Shown here one piece after another: positions 8,769-16,639 of a stretch of DNA of 64,000 bases (position 1 is its first letter; each line of letters opens with the position of its first letter). The stretch is from assembly GCF_026013545.1 (NCBI RefSeq), contig NZ_JAPDOG010000002.1, positions 62,001-126,000 on the forward strand, read 5' to 3'. This DNA comes from Defluviimonas salinarum (GTDB taxonomy: Bacteria; Pseudomonadota; Alphaproteobacteria; Rhodobacterales; Rhodobacteraceae). The position numbers and the translations under genes were made by a program. Under the pieces are notes generated by a model. It saw nothing but the letters and a program-made list of their open reading frames with translations, searched no databases and was not told the origin of the DNA.

Positions 8769-9353
8769 ATGAAACATACGATTTTGGCCGCCGCCGCACT
8801 GGCCGTGAGCCTGCCGTCAGTCGCCTTCGGCGACGATTACGACCTCGACGCACTCCGTGCCGCGACGGAGAAATACAAGGACGTCAACGTCGCTCTCGGA
8901 GAGGGCTACATTCCCGATCCGAGCGGCCATTGCGTCTCGGCCGCGCACGAGGGGCTGCCGGCGGAATGGGGCGCGATGGGGATCCATTACCTGCGTCCGG
9001 ACCTGCTCGGGATCGTGCAGGGAACCGAGCGCGTGGACGGCACCGGCACCCATACCGACTTCAATCAACCCGCGGTCCTGCTCTACGAACCGCAGGCCGA
9101 CGGGTCGATGGAACTCGTCGGAATCGAGAACCTCGTGTTCGAGAAGTCCTGGATGGAAGCCGGCAACACCGAGGGGCCAGTGCTGAACGGCCGGCCCTGG
9201 GATCACATGGTCGATGATCCGGCGACCGAGGGCGACGAGGCCCACGGCTTCATGCCGCATTTCGACCAGCATGTCTGGCTGTTCCGCGACAACCCGAGCG
9301 GCGAGCTGAATCCGTTCAACCCGAACGTGACTTGCGAGCATCATTCCGGGTAA
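8769..9353 (+). CDS. Secreted protein of unknown function
   Basis: A 194-residue protein with a clear Sec signal peptide (MKHTILAAAALAVSLPSVAFG, cleavage expected after AFG). The mature part is acidic and rich in His, Asp and Trp (VSAAHEGLPAEWGAMGIHY, PHFDQHVWLFRDNPSG) and ends CEHHSG. Two cysteines (in SGHCVSA and NVTCEHH) could form a disulfide. The ATG at 8769 is chosen over upstream starts because it has an SD sequence and makes the signal peptide N-terminal. I do not recognise the family; the histidines suggest metal binding, but this is inference. Confidence 0.8.
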   Translation: MKHTILAAAALAVSLPSVAFGDDYDLDALRAATEKYKDVNVALGEGYIPDPSGHCVSAAHEGLPAEWGAMGIHYLRPDLLGIVQGTERVDGTGTHTDFNQPAVLLYEPQADGSMELVGIENLVFEKSWMEAGNTEGPVLNGRPWDHMVDDPATEGDEAHGFMPHFDQHVWLFRDNPSGELNPFNPNVTCEHHSG

Positions 9354-9364
9354 GATTGCGACGT

Positions 9365-9390
9365 CCGGGCGGCGGCGATGCACCGCCCGG
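9365..9390. terminator. Hairpin between convergent genes
   Basis: A perfect 8-bp inverted repeat, CCGGGCGG at 9365-9372 and CCGCCCGG at 9383-9390 with a 10-nt loop, sits in the 44-bp gap between the convergent secreted-protein gene and uvrC. It probably serves as a bidirectional terminator, although no U-tract follows on either strand. Confidence 0.55.
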
Positions 9391-9397
9391 CCACACC

Positions 9398-11263
9398 CTA
9401 TCCCTGCGCGTGGAAGAAATCGTAGACCGTCTGGGCGATGGTCTCGGAAATGCCGTCGACGGCCTTCAGATCCTCCAAACCGGCTCGGCTCACCGCCTTC
9501 GCCGAGCCGAAATGCTGAAGCAGGGCGCGTTTGCGCGCGGCGCCGATCCCCGGCACTTCGTCCAAAGGCGTCGCGCCCACCGATTTGGCGCGCTTCGCGC
9601 GGTGGGCGCCGATCGCCCAGCGATGCGCCTCGTCGCGCAGCCGCTGGACGAAGTAGAGCACCGGCGAATTGTGCGGCAGCGCGAAGGGGCGCTTGCCGGG
9701 GCGGTGGAACTCCTCCTTGCCGGCGTCGCGGTCGATGCCCTTGGCGACGCCGATCATGGCGATGTCCTCGACCCCCATCTCCGCCATGATCCCGGCCACG
9801 GCCGAGACCTGCCCGGCACCGCCGTCGATCAGCAGGAGGTCGGGCCAGGCCTCGCCCTCGCGGTCCGGATCCTCTTTCAGGAGCCGGGCGAAGCGCCGAG
9901 TCAGCACCTCCTTCATCATGCCGAAATCGTCGCCGGGGGTGAGGTCGGTGCCCTTGATGTTGAACTTGCGATACTGGCCCTTCACGAAGCCTTCCGGCCC
10001 CGCCACGATCATGCCGCCGACCGCGTTCGTGCCCTGGATATGGGAGTTGTCGTAGACCTCGATCCGGCGCGGGGGTGCGTCGAGGTCGAAGGCCTCGGCG
10101 AGGCCTTCAAGGAGCTTCGACTGCGCCGCGCTCTCGCTCATCCGGCGGCCGAGGCTCTCGCGGGCATTGCGGGCGGCGTTCTCCACAAGCTCCGCCTTCT
10201 CGCCCCGCTGCGGCACCGCGATCTCGACCTTGCGGCCGGCGCGGTCGGAGAGAAGCTCGGTCATCAGGTCGGCATCCTCGATCGGATGGCTGAGGAGGAT
10301 GAGGCGCGGCGGCGCCTTGTCGGCGTAGAACTGGCCGAGGAAGGCCTCCAGCACCTCGGCCTCCTCGGCGCCCGAGCCGGTCTTTGGGTAGAAGTCGCGG
10401 TTGCCCCAGCTCTGGTTGGCGCGGATGAAGAAGACCTGCACGCAGGCCTGGCCGCCTTCCATGTGCAGCGCAACCACATCTGCCTCGGTGACGCCGCGCG
10501 GGTTGATCCCCTGCACCTGCTGGACCTGGGTCAGCGCCTTGATCCGGTCGCGCAAAGCTGCGGCGCGCTCGAACTCCAGCGCCTCGGAGGCCGCCGCCAT
10601 CTCCTGGGCGAGCTTAGCCTGGACCTGGGTCGAGCGGCCCTGCAGGAAGCGTTCGGCATCGGCGACGAGCGCGCCGTATTCGGCCTCGTCGACGTACCCT
10701 ACGCAGGGCGCGGCGCAGCGCTTGATCTGGTAAAGGAGGCAGGGCCGGGTGCGGCTGGAGAACATCGCGTCCGAGCAGTTCCGGAGCAGGAACACCTTCT
10801 GCAGCTGGTTCAGCGTCCGGTTCACCGCGCCCGCGCTCGCGAAGGGGCCGTAATAGTCGCCCTTCTCCTTCTTCGCGCCGCGGTGCTTCTTGATCTGGGG
10901 AAAGGGATGTTCCTTCGAGACGAGGATGTTCGGGAACGACTTGTCGTCGCGCAGGAGCACGTTGAAATAGGGCTTGAGCTGTTTGATCAGGTTCTGTTCG
11001 AGCAGCAGCGCCTCGGTCTCGGTACGTGTGGTCAGGAACATCATCGCATGGGTCGCGTGGATCATGCGCTGGATCCGCGCGGAATGGCCCGTGGGGCGGG
11101 CATAGTTCGAAACCCGCGCCTTCAGGTTGCGCGCCTTGCCGACATAGAGCACCCGCCCCTCGGCATCGAGCATCCGGTAGACCCCCGGCTGGGCGGTCAG
11201 GGACTTGAGGTGGGACTGGATCAGGGCATGGCCTGAAAGTTGCCCCAACGTCACTTCAGTCAT
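9398..11263 (-). CDS. uvrC: Excinuclease ABC subunit C
   Basis: UvrC makes the dual incisions in nucleotide excision repair. The 621-residue protein shows the expected order: an N-terminal GIY-YIG nuclease ([20 protein letters not shown], about residues 26-45), a cysteine segment CAAPCVGY, a UVR helix pair around [15 protein letters not shown], the RNase-H-like C-nuclease with [18 protein letters not shown] and [10 protein letters not shown], and terminal helix-hairpin-helix motifs ([18 protein letters not shown]). The start is an ATG at 11263, downstream of an AT-rich gap. Confidence 0.97.
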   Translation of the reverse strand: MTEVTLGQLSGHALIQSHLKSLTAQPGVYRMLDAEGRVLYVGKARNLKARVSNYARPTGHSARIQRMIHATHAMMFLTTRTETEALLLEQNLIKQLKPYFNVLLRDDKSFPNILVSKEHPFPQIKKHRGAKKEKGDYYGPFASAGAVNRTLNQLQKVFLLRNCSDAMFSSRTRPCLLYQIKRCAAPCVGYVDEAEYGALVADAERFLQGRSTQVQAKLAQEMAAASEALEFERAAALRDRIKALTQVQQVQGINPRGVTEADVVALHMEGGQACVQVFFIRANQSWGNRDFYPKTGSGAEEAEVLEAFLGQFYADKAPPRLILLSHPIEDADLMTELLSDRAGRKVEIAVPQRGEKAELVENAARNARESLGRRMSESAAQSKLLEGLAEAFDLDAPPRRIEVYDNSHIQGTNAVGGMIVAGPEGFVKGQYRKFNIKGTDLTPGDDFGMMKEVLTRRFARLLKEDPDREGEAWPDLLLIDGGAGQVSAVAGIMAEMGVEDIAMIGVAKGIDRDAGKEEFHRPGKRPFALPHNSPVLYFVQRLRDEAHRWAIGAHRAKRAKSVGATPLDEVPGIGAARKRALLQHFGSAKAVSRAGLEDLKAVDGISETIAQTVYDFFHAQG

Positions 11264-11586
11264 GCGCGTGCGCCTTTCCCTTCCGGCTCCGATTCCCTCC
11301 GCCGGGCTGCAATCTTAACGGCGCGGGATCAAGAGAAAACCTGTCCACTGATTTTGTGGATAACTCTGGTGAAAAGTTTTGGGCGCTCGGAAATTTTCCT
11401 TGTTTTCGGCAGGCTTCATCGGATTGCCTAATTTTTAGGCGCTCTTCAAGAAACTGAAAATAAACAGATTTTTTCGTGATCGCGGCAAATCGCTGATAGC
11501 ATTAGGAGAATCGTAACGCCCCCGTTACCCGGCCGTTACAGGTGGACAAGTCAAGCCCGCGCGCTACGATTTTCTGCTGAGAGTTG
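11264..11586. promoter_or_regulatory. 323-bp AT-rich intergenic region with DnaA box and inverted repeats
   Basis: No gene is visible. This gap lies downstream of the SDR gene and upstream of uvrC on the minus strand and is clearly more AT-rich than its surroundings. It contains a perfect DnaA box TGTGGATAA at 11355-11363 and a weaker match (GGTGGACAA) at 11541-11549. It also has a hairpin GCCTAA-TTT-TTAGGC (11426-11440) and GTAACG-CCCC-CGTTAC at 11513-11528, with another CGTTAC at 11534-11539. It must carry the uvrC promoter; whether it does more is unknown. Confidence 0.55.
11355..11363 (-). promoter_or_regulatory. Perfect DnaA box
   Basis: TGTGGATAA on the plus strand is the exact reverse complement of the consensus DnaA box TTATCCACA. 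It is the only perfect copy I noticed in this gap. It lies within the AT-rich region upstream of uvrC and could link uvrC expression to DnaA, or mark an origin-like locus. Confidence 0.55.
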
Positions 11587-12366
11587 CTAGTCTACACCCA
11601 GAATATCGGGCGTCTTCCAACCGAGATGCTGGCCGCCGTCCGCGCAGAGTAACTGGCCGGTGACCGCGGGCGCGTCGAGGAAATATCCAAGCGCGGCACA
11701 GATATCCTCGGGGTTCGCGCCCCGCGCGAGGATCGATCCGGCGCGCTGGGCGCGGAACTGGGCCTCGGTCTGCTTGGCGCCCTGCAGGGTCGAGCCGGGG
11801 CCGATCGCATTGACCCGGATATCGGGGGCAAGCGCCCGCGCGGCGGTCTGGGTGAAGGCCCAGAGCCCCATCTTGGCGATCGTGTAGGACATGAACTCGG
11901 GCGTGAGCTTGCGCACCCGCTGGTCGAGCATGTTGATCACCATCGCCTGCGCGCGAAGCTCACCGTCGGCGTCGCGCAGCGCCTTCGGCGCCTGGGCCGC
12001 GAAGTCCTGGGTCAGCGCCACCGGCGCGCGCAGGTTCGACTCGATGTGGCGGTCCCAGCTTTGCCGGGTCGCGGTGCGGATGTTGTCGTATTCGAAGATC
12101 GAGGCGTTGTTGACGAGCACGGTGAGCGGCCCGCCGAGCGCCTCGGCGGCGCGGCCCACAAGCGCCCGCGTCTCGGCCTCGATGAGAAGATCGGCCCGGA
12201 GCGGGACGGCCTTCACGCCCAAGGCGCGGGCTTCGTCCGCCAGCGCCTCGGCGGACTCTGCCGAGCTTGCGTAATGGATTGCCAGGTCGTGGCCGCGTCC
12301 GGCGAGGTAGAGCGCCATGGCCCGGCCAAGCCGGTGCGCGGCGCCGGTGACGAGTGCGCGTTTCAT
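11587..12366 (-). CDS. SDR-family reductase, pteridine-reductase (PTR1/FolM) type
   Basis: A 259-residue NAD(P)-dependent short-chain dehydrogenase. The cofactor motif is TGAAHRLG (residues 7-14), in which the Arg is typical of NADPH-dependent pteridine reductases. NNAS is at 86-89. The usual catalytic serine is replaced by Asp148 (in NMLDQ), 13 residues before the catalytic Tyr161 of YTIAK. This Asp/Tyr pair with that spacing is the arrangement of Leishmania PTR1. Reduction of dihydropterin or dihydrofolate is therefore the best guess. The start overlaps the stop of the upstream miniprotein (ATGA). Confidence 0.85.
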   Translation of the reverse strand: MKRALVTGAAHRLGRAMALYLAGRGHDLAIHYASSAESAEALADEARALGVKAVPLRADLLIEAETRALVGRAAEALGGPLTVLVNNASIFEYDNIRTATRQSWDRHIESNLRAPVALTQDFAAQAPKALRDADGELRAQAMVINMLDQRVRKLTPEFMSYTIAKMGLWAFTQTAARALAPDIRVNAIGPGSTLQGAKQTEAQFRAQRAGSILARGANPEDICAALGYFLDAPAVTGQLLCADGGQHLGWKTPDILGVD

Positions 12367-12527
12367 GCCTTGCCTCCACAGTCGCAGGGGCCGCGGCCGA
12401 TCAGCGGCCGGCCGCAGGACGGGCAGCGCGCCGCGCCGCGTCCCGTGCCGATGCGGGGGAACCGCAGCCGGCCGAAGATGGCGAGGATTGCCATGCCGAT
12501 CAGGAAGAACGTGACGACCTTGACCAT
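12363..12527 (-). CDS. 54-residue membrane-anchored zinc-ribbon protein
   Basis: A tiny protein starting MVKVVTFFLIGMAILAIFG: one N-terminal transmembrane helix, then a basic linker and a CPSCGRP...CDCGG cluster whose four cysteines could bind zinc. The start at 12527 is 1 bp from the stop of the sohB-like gene, and its own stop overlaps the SDR start. It is a coupled middle gene of that operon. Function is unknown. Confidence 0.75.
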   Translation of the reverse strand: MVKVVTFFLIGMAILAIFGRLRFPRIGTGRGAARCPSCGRPLIGRGPCDCGGKA

Positions 12528-12528
12528 C

Positions 12529-13332
12529 TCAGAGCCCGTAGCGCGCCCAGAGCGCACGCTCCTCGATCTGGTCGAGCGCCTCGCCGAGGATCCGGCCGCT
12601 GATGCGCTGGAAGATCGACCGCTTCATGCCGTAGGGCACGAGCTTCACCTTCTCGCCGTAAAGCGCCTTCAGCTTCGGCACGAGATGGGCGACGCCGTCG
12701 GCGAGCCCCTCGTCGACCGCTGCCTGACCGACCCAAACGTCGCCGGTGAAGAGGTCCTTCTCACCGGCCAGCCGCGCACCGCGCCGGCCGCCGACCTGGG
12801 CCTTGAAGGCATCGTGGATCGGGGAGAGGATCGCGTGCAGCCGCGCCACGTCCTCGGGCTTTTCCGGGCGGAACGGGTCGAGGAAGCTCTTCGACTCGCC
12901 CGCAGTGTGGACGCGCCGCTCGATCCCGTGGCGGGCGAGGAACTCCGGAAAGCCGAAGCTGGCCGAGATCACGCCGATCGAGCCGAGGACCGAGCTGGCA
13001 TCGACCCAGATGTCGTCCCCCGCCGTCGCCAGCCAGTAGCCGCCCGAGGCCGCCACATCCTCGACGAAGGCATGGACCGGGACCTTCTTCTCCTCCGCCA
13101 GCCGGCGGATGCGGGCGGCGATCAGCGCCGATTGCACCGGCGAGCCGCCCGGCGAATTGATCGCCAGCGCCACGGCGGCGGGCTTGCCGCGCCGGAAAGC
13201 TTTCTCGATCACCGGCGCGAGCGTGGCGTCGTTGAGCCCGGCTGCCATCCGTCCGGCGCCGCCGATGATGCCCTGCAGGCGGATCACCGCGACCTTCGGC
13301 GGCGACTTGAGGAAGGGGAGGAAGCGTTTCAT
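12529..13332 (-). CDS. SohB/SppA-type signal peptide peptidase (S49)
   Basis: A 267-residue serine-lysine peptidase of family S49, which degrades cleaved signal peptides or damaged membrane proteins. The fold landmarks are AINSPGGSP (residues 58-65), the nucleophile Ser96 in AASGGYW, the SSVLGSIGVI strand, and the general-base Lys148 in GESKSF. There is no obvious N-terminal membrane helix, unlike E. coli SppA, so attachment may be peripheral. The start at 13332 (MKRFLPFLK) heads an operon with the zinc-ribbon miniprotein and the SDR reductase. Confidence 0.88.
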   Translation of the reverse strand: MKRFLPFLKSPPKVAVIRLQGIIGGAGRMAAGLNDATLAPVIEKAFRRGKPAAVALAINSPGGSPVQSALIAARIRRLAEEKKVPVHAFVEDVAASGGYWLATAGDDIWVDASSVLGSIGVISASFGFPEFLARHGIERRVHTAGESKSFLDPFRPEKPEDVARLHAILSPIHDAFKAQVGGRRGARLAGEKDLFTGDVWVGQAAVDEGLADGVAHLVPKLKALYGEKVKLVPYGMKRSIFQRISGRILGEALDQIEERALWARYGL

Positions 13333-13458
13333 GGGTTCCGATGTAATCCGCGCGGGGCCGGGGAACAATAGAGGATGCTCGCCCGGTACTTGCCCCGAGG
13401 CCGAGAGCGTCGCCGCCGCGCTTCGGCAAACCGCTCGCGGTGCCACCCTGTCAACGCG

Positions 13459-14343
13459 TCACGCGCCGCCCCAGCCTTTCGCGATCCGCTCCCACGCGGT
13501 GTCGAGCGCCGGGGCGGCGGCGCCCGCGAGCCGGATCATGCGGATGTCGAGCCGCTGGTCCGGCAGCCGGTCGTCAAGCGCGACGAGCCTTCCGTCGGTG
13601 AGCGCCCCGGAGACCATCGAGCGCGGCAGCCAGGCGATGCCGATCCCGGCGAGCGCGTATTCGCAGGCGGCGAGCGTGAGCGCTGTCTCGGCCCGGCGCG
13701 CGAAGCGGATCCGCTCCGGGACCCGTGGCAGGATCGCGCGGTCCATGATCTGGCCGAGGAACACGTCGGCGGGATAGGCGATGAGCGGCCAGTCGCCCGC
13801 GGCCCCGGCGACGCCCGGTGCCGCGACCGGCAGGAACGTATCGGCCCCGAGCGTCACCGCGTCGAAGCCGCGCTCCTCGGGCAGGGCGGGCTCTCCGGGC
13901 AGCGCGTACATCACCGCGAAATCGACCTCGCCCGCGAGCAGCTTCAGCAGGCATTCGTCGCGGTTGCCCGAACGAACCCGCACCGAATGGCCGCCCTGCG
14001 CGGTGAGAAGCGCCACCAGCCGCGGCGAGACCGTGGTGGTGATCGCATGCTGGCAGGCGAGCGAGATCGCGCCGGCCCCGCCGGCGCCCGAGCGCCGGAG
14101 CGTGTCGCGGAGCCGCCTCAGGCCTGCGGCCAGCGCCCGCATCTCGGGTTCCTGCGCCCGTACCGAGGGCAAGAGCGCCACCGGCTTTCGGTTGCGGTCG
14201 AAGAGCTCGGCGCCGATGCTGTCCTCGATCGCGCGGATGCGCCGGGTGAAGGCCGATTGCGTGAGGTGGCGCGCCTCCGCCGCGCGGGCGAAGGAGCCGG
14301 TGTCGAGCACCGCGAGAAGGTCGTCGAGCCAGTCGAGCCGCAT
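13459..14343 (-). CDS. LysR-family transcriptional regulator
   Basis: A 294-residue regulator with an N-terminal winged helix-turn-helix ([20 protein letters not shown] then [19 protein letters not shown]) and a periplasmic-binding-protein-like effector domain. It is divergently transcribed from the CuyA-like lyase gene, 125 bp apart, with a good LysR box between them. It therefore probably regulates that gene in response to its substrate or a related sulfonate or amino acid. Confidence 0.92.
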   Translation of the reverse strand: MRLDWLDDLLAVLDTGSFARAAEARHLTQSAFTRRIRAIEDSIGAELFDRNRKPVALLPSVRAQEPEMRALAAGLRRLRDTLRRSGAGGAGAISLACQHAITTTVSPRLVALLTAQGGHSVRVRSGNRDECLLKLLAGEVDFAVMYALPGEPALPEERGFDAVTLGADTFLPVAAPGVAGAAGDWPLIAYPADVFLGQIMDRAILPRVPERIRFARRAETALTLAACEYALAGIGIAWLPRSMVSGALTDGRLVALDDRLPDQRLDIRMIRLAGAAAPALDTAWERIAKGWGGA

Positions 14344-14369
14344 CGGTCAAGTCTAGGCGTTGCAGGTGT

Positions 14370-14390
14370 AACTTGCAATTCGGGAAAGTT
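14370..14390. promoter_or_regulatory. LysR-type operator (T-N11-A)
   Basis: AACTT-N11-AAGTT is a symmetric repeat with the canonical T-N11-A core, located between the divergent LysR gene and the CuyA-like gene. An overlapping inverted repeat TTGCA-N9-TGCAA lies at 14360-14378. Together they look like recognition and activation half-sites for the LysR protein. An SD-like GAAGGAG precedes the ATG at 14469. Confidence 0.6.
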
Positions 14391-14468
14391 GTGACGCGAA
14401 GAACGCATTTGATGGCGGATCGTGCGCCCTGTATGTGTCGAACAGGTCAATTTGAAGGAGCCCGGCCC

Positions 14469-15488
14469 ATGCATCTCGCCCGCTTCCCGCGCCATTTCCT
14501 CGCCCATCTGCCGACGCCGCTCGAACGGCTCGACCGGCTGACGAAGGAACTCGGCGGCCCCGAAATCTGGATCAAGCGCGACGATTGCACCGGTCTTTCG
14601 ACCGGCGGCAACAAGACCCGCAAGCTCGAATTCCTGATGGCCGAGGCCGAGGCGCAGGGCGCCGAGCTGGTGATGACACAAGGTGCGACGCAGTCGAACC
14701 ACGCCCGCCAGACCGCCGCCTTCGCGGCCAAGCTCGGGATGAAGTGCCATATCCTGCTCGAGGACCGGACAGGCTCGAACGACGCCAACTACAACAACAA
14801 CGGCAACGTGCTTCTCGACCACCTGCACGGTGCGACGACCGAGAGGCGGCCCGGCGGCGGCGACATGAATGCCGAGATGGAGGCGGTGGCCGACCGGCTC
14901 CGCGCCGAGGGCAAGAAGGTCTACACGATCCCCGGCGGCGGCTCGAACGCGACCGGCGCGCTCGGCTATGTCAACTGCGCCTTCGAGATCCTGCAACAGG
15001 CCAATGCCGGCGGGCTGAAGATCGACCATATCGTCCATGCCACCGGCTCGGCCGGGACGCAGGCCGGGCTCATCACCGGCCTCAAGGCGATGAACGCGCA
15101 GATCCCGCTTCTCGGGATCGGCGTGCGCGCGCCGAAGCCGAAGCAGGAGGAGAATGTCTTCAACCTCGCCTGCGCCACCGCCGAGAAGCTCGGCTGCGCC
15201 GGGGTCGTGAAGCGCGAGGACGTGGTCGCGAACACCGACTATGTCGGCGCGGGCTACGGCATCCCGACCGAAAGCGGGCTGGAGGCGATCCGGATGTTCG
15301 CCGAACTGGAGGCGATCCTGCTTGACCCGGTCTATTCCTCGAAGGGCGCGGCGGGCTTCATCGACCTGATCCGCAGGGGCCATTTCAAGAAGGGCGAGCG
15401 GGTGGTCTTCCTCCACACCGGCGGCGCGGCGGGGCTTTTCGGCTACGACTTCGCCTTCGATTTCAAGAACCGTTGGCAGGCCGCCTGA
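14469..15488 (+). CDS. cuyA: L-cysteate sulfo-lyase / D-cysteine desulfhydrase-like PLP enzyme
   Basis: A 339-residue PLP enzyme of the ACC-deaminase/D-cysteine desulfhydrase group. The PLP lysine is Lys49 in STGGNKTRK, and the catalytic Ser76 lies in TQSNHARQ. The phosphate-binding loop GSAGTQAG is also present. To my knowledge the closest characterised relative by length and sequence is Ruegeria pomeroyi CuyA, which splits L-cysteate into pyruvate, sulfite and ammonia. D-cysteine desulfhydrase remains possible. The ATG at 14469 has a good SD sequence (GAAGGAG). The gene stands alone beside its LysR regulator; no sulfite exporter or oxidase is adjacent. Confidence 0.8.
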   Translation: MHLARFPRHFLAHLPTPLERLDRLTKELGGPEIWIKRDDCTGLSTGGNKTRKLEFLMAEAEAQGAELVMTQGATQSNHARQTAAFAAKLGMKCHILLEDRTGSNDANYNNNGNVLLDHLHGATTERRPGGGDMNAEMEAVADRLRAEGKKVYTIPGGGSNATGALGYVNCAFEILQQANAGGLKIDHIVHATGSAGTQAGLITGLKAMNAQIPLLGIGVRAPKPKQEENVFNLACATAEKLGCAGVVKREDVVANTDYVGAGYGIPTESGLEAIRMFAELEAILLDPVYSSKGAAGFIDLIRRGHFKKGERVVFLHTGGAAGLFGYDFAFDFKNRWQAA

Positions 15489-15502
15489 TCACCGCTTGGG
15501 GC

Positions 15503-15521
15503 GGGCGGCCTCAGGCCGCCC
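15503..15521. terminator. Strong hairpin overlapping a stop codon
   Basis: The sequence GGGCGGCCT-C-AGGCCGCCC (15503-15521) is a near-perfect palindrome between the convergent cuyA-like gene and the carboxymuconolactone-decarboxylase-like gene. It includes the latter's stop codon at 15511-15513. On the plus strand it is followed by CCGTTT. A bidirectional terminator is likely. Confidence 0.65.
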
Positions 15522-15900
15522 CCGTTTCCTCCAGCACCTTCCGCGCCACGCGGAAGCATTCGAGCGCCTGCGGCACGCCGCAATAGATGCCGACGACATG
15601 GATGATGGCGCGGATCTCGTCCCTAGTGACGCCGTTGTTGATGGCGCCGCGGCAATGCACTTCCCATTCGTGCATCTTGCCGAGCGCGCCGATCATCGCG
15701 AGGTTCATCATCGAGCGCGTCTTCGGCTCGATCACATCGTCGCCCCAGCCGAAGCCCCAGCACCATGCGGTCATCGCCTCCTGGAACGGCCGCGTGAAGT
15801 CGTCGGCGGCGGCGAGGTTTTTCTCGACGTAGTCCGCGCCGAGCGTCGCCTTGCGCTGGGCGAGGCCCTTTTCGAACAGGTCGTCGTCGAATGTGCTCAT
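15511..15900 (-). CDS. Carboxymuconolactone decarboxylase-like protein
   Basis: A 129-residue alpha-helical protein of the CMD family. The typical core WEVHCRGAINNGVTRDEIRAIIH is split here around Cys and His residues, with a second conserved part VGIYCGVPQALECFR. There is no CxxC pair as in AhpD, so a peroxidase role is unlikely; the gamma-CMD type (decarboxylation of a lactone acid) or an unknown reaction is possible. It is the last gene of the minus-strand arm of the RpiR-centred catabolic island, 7 bp after the GST-like gene. Confidence 0.82.
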   Translation of the reverse strand: MSTFDDDLFEKGLAQRKATLGADYVEKNLAAADDFTRPFQEAMTAWCWGFGWGDDVIEPKTRSMMNLAMIGALGKMHEWEVHCRGAINNGVTRDEIRAIIHVVGIYCGVPQALECFRVARKVLEETGAA

Positions 15901-15907
15901 CTCGTCC

Positions 15908-16624
15908 TCATGTCTTGTGGTCCGTTTCTTCGAGCATGGCGCGCAGCGACCGCTCGATCTGTCCGCCGCAATAGTCCCGGCCCGTCCGAGCATCCTCGCG
16001 CGCGATCATCGCGGCGATCTCCGGCAAGGCCGCGATCCGCTGGGAAAGCGCGGCGACGCGGGGCGCGTTCCGGCGCAGCATCCCGCCCAGCAAGGGCAGC
16101 TTCGCGCCCATTGTGTGCCAAAGCGCGGCCGCTGCGAGGTCCGCGAGGCCCGGCGCGCCGGTTCCGAGCATCGTGCCCGCCTCGGCGGTCAGCCCGTGGC
16201 GGCGGCCGGTGTCCTCGAAGATCGCCATCCAGCGCGGCAGGCGGGTCGCGGCGAAGTCGTCCCAGTCAGCCTTTGCCCACATCGTCCTGCCGCAGTTGCA
16301 GGTGATCTCCTCCAGCACGTCGTTGGCGTCGCAGACGAGCTTGTGGGCCAAGGCCGCGCGGGCGGAGTCTTCGGGCAGAAGATCGTGCTTGCGCCCGAGA
16401 TAGAGGAGGATCGCCGGCAACTGCGACAGCCAGAGACCGGCCGCATGATCGTTGAGGAGTGGCGGGGCCATAAACGGCGTCGGCTGCTCCCCGACCGGGA
16501 GCGCCTTGAGCCGGATCAACTCCGCCGTGTCGCCCTCGTCCCACGACGCGCCGGCGTGGGCCAGCACGTAGCGCACGAAATGGCCCCGAAAGGGGAGCGG
16601 CCAGTAATAGAGCGTGTAGTCCAT
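15908..16624 (-). CDS. Glutathione S-transferase-like protein
   Basis: A 238-residue protein with an N-terminal thioredoxin-like GST domain (LYYWPLPFRGHFVRYVLAHAG, then QLPAILLYLGRK) and an all-helical C-terminal domain. The usual catalytic Ser/Cys position is not obvious. It lies 15 bp downstream of the aldehyde dehydrogenase and just upstream of the CMD-like gene. In this setting it might handle a reactive product such as formaldehyde or an unsaturated intermediate, but that is inference. Confidence 0.8.
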   Translation of the reverse strand: MDYTLYYWPLPFRGHFVRYVLAHAGASWDEGDTAELIRLKALPVGEQPTPFMAPPLLNDHAAGLWLSQLPAILLYLGRKHDLLPEDSARAALAHKLVCDANDVLEEITCNCGRTMWAKADWDDFAATRLPRWMAIFEDTGRRHGLTAEAGTMLGTGAPGLADLAAAALWHTMGAKLPLLGGMLRRNAPRVAALSQRIAALPEIAAMIAREDARTGRDYCGGQIERSLRAMLEETDHKT

Positions 16625-16639
16625 CGCCGCCTCCCGGCG

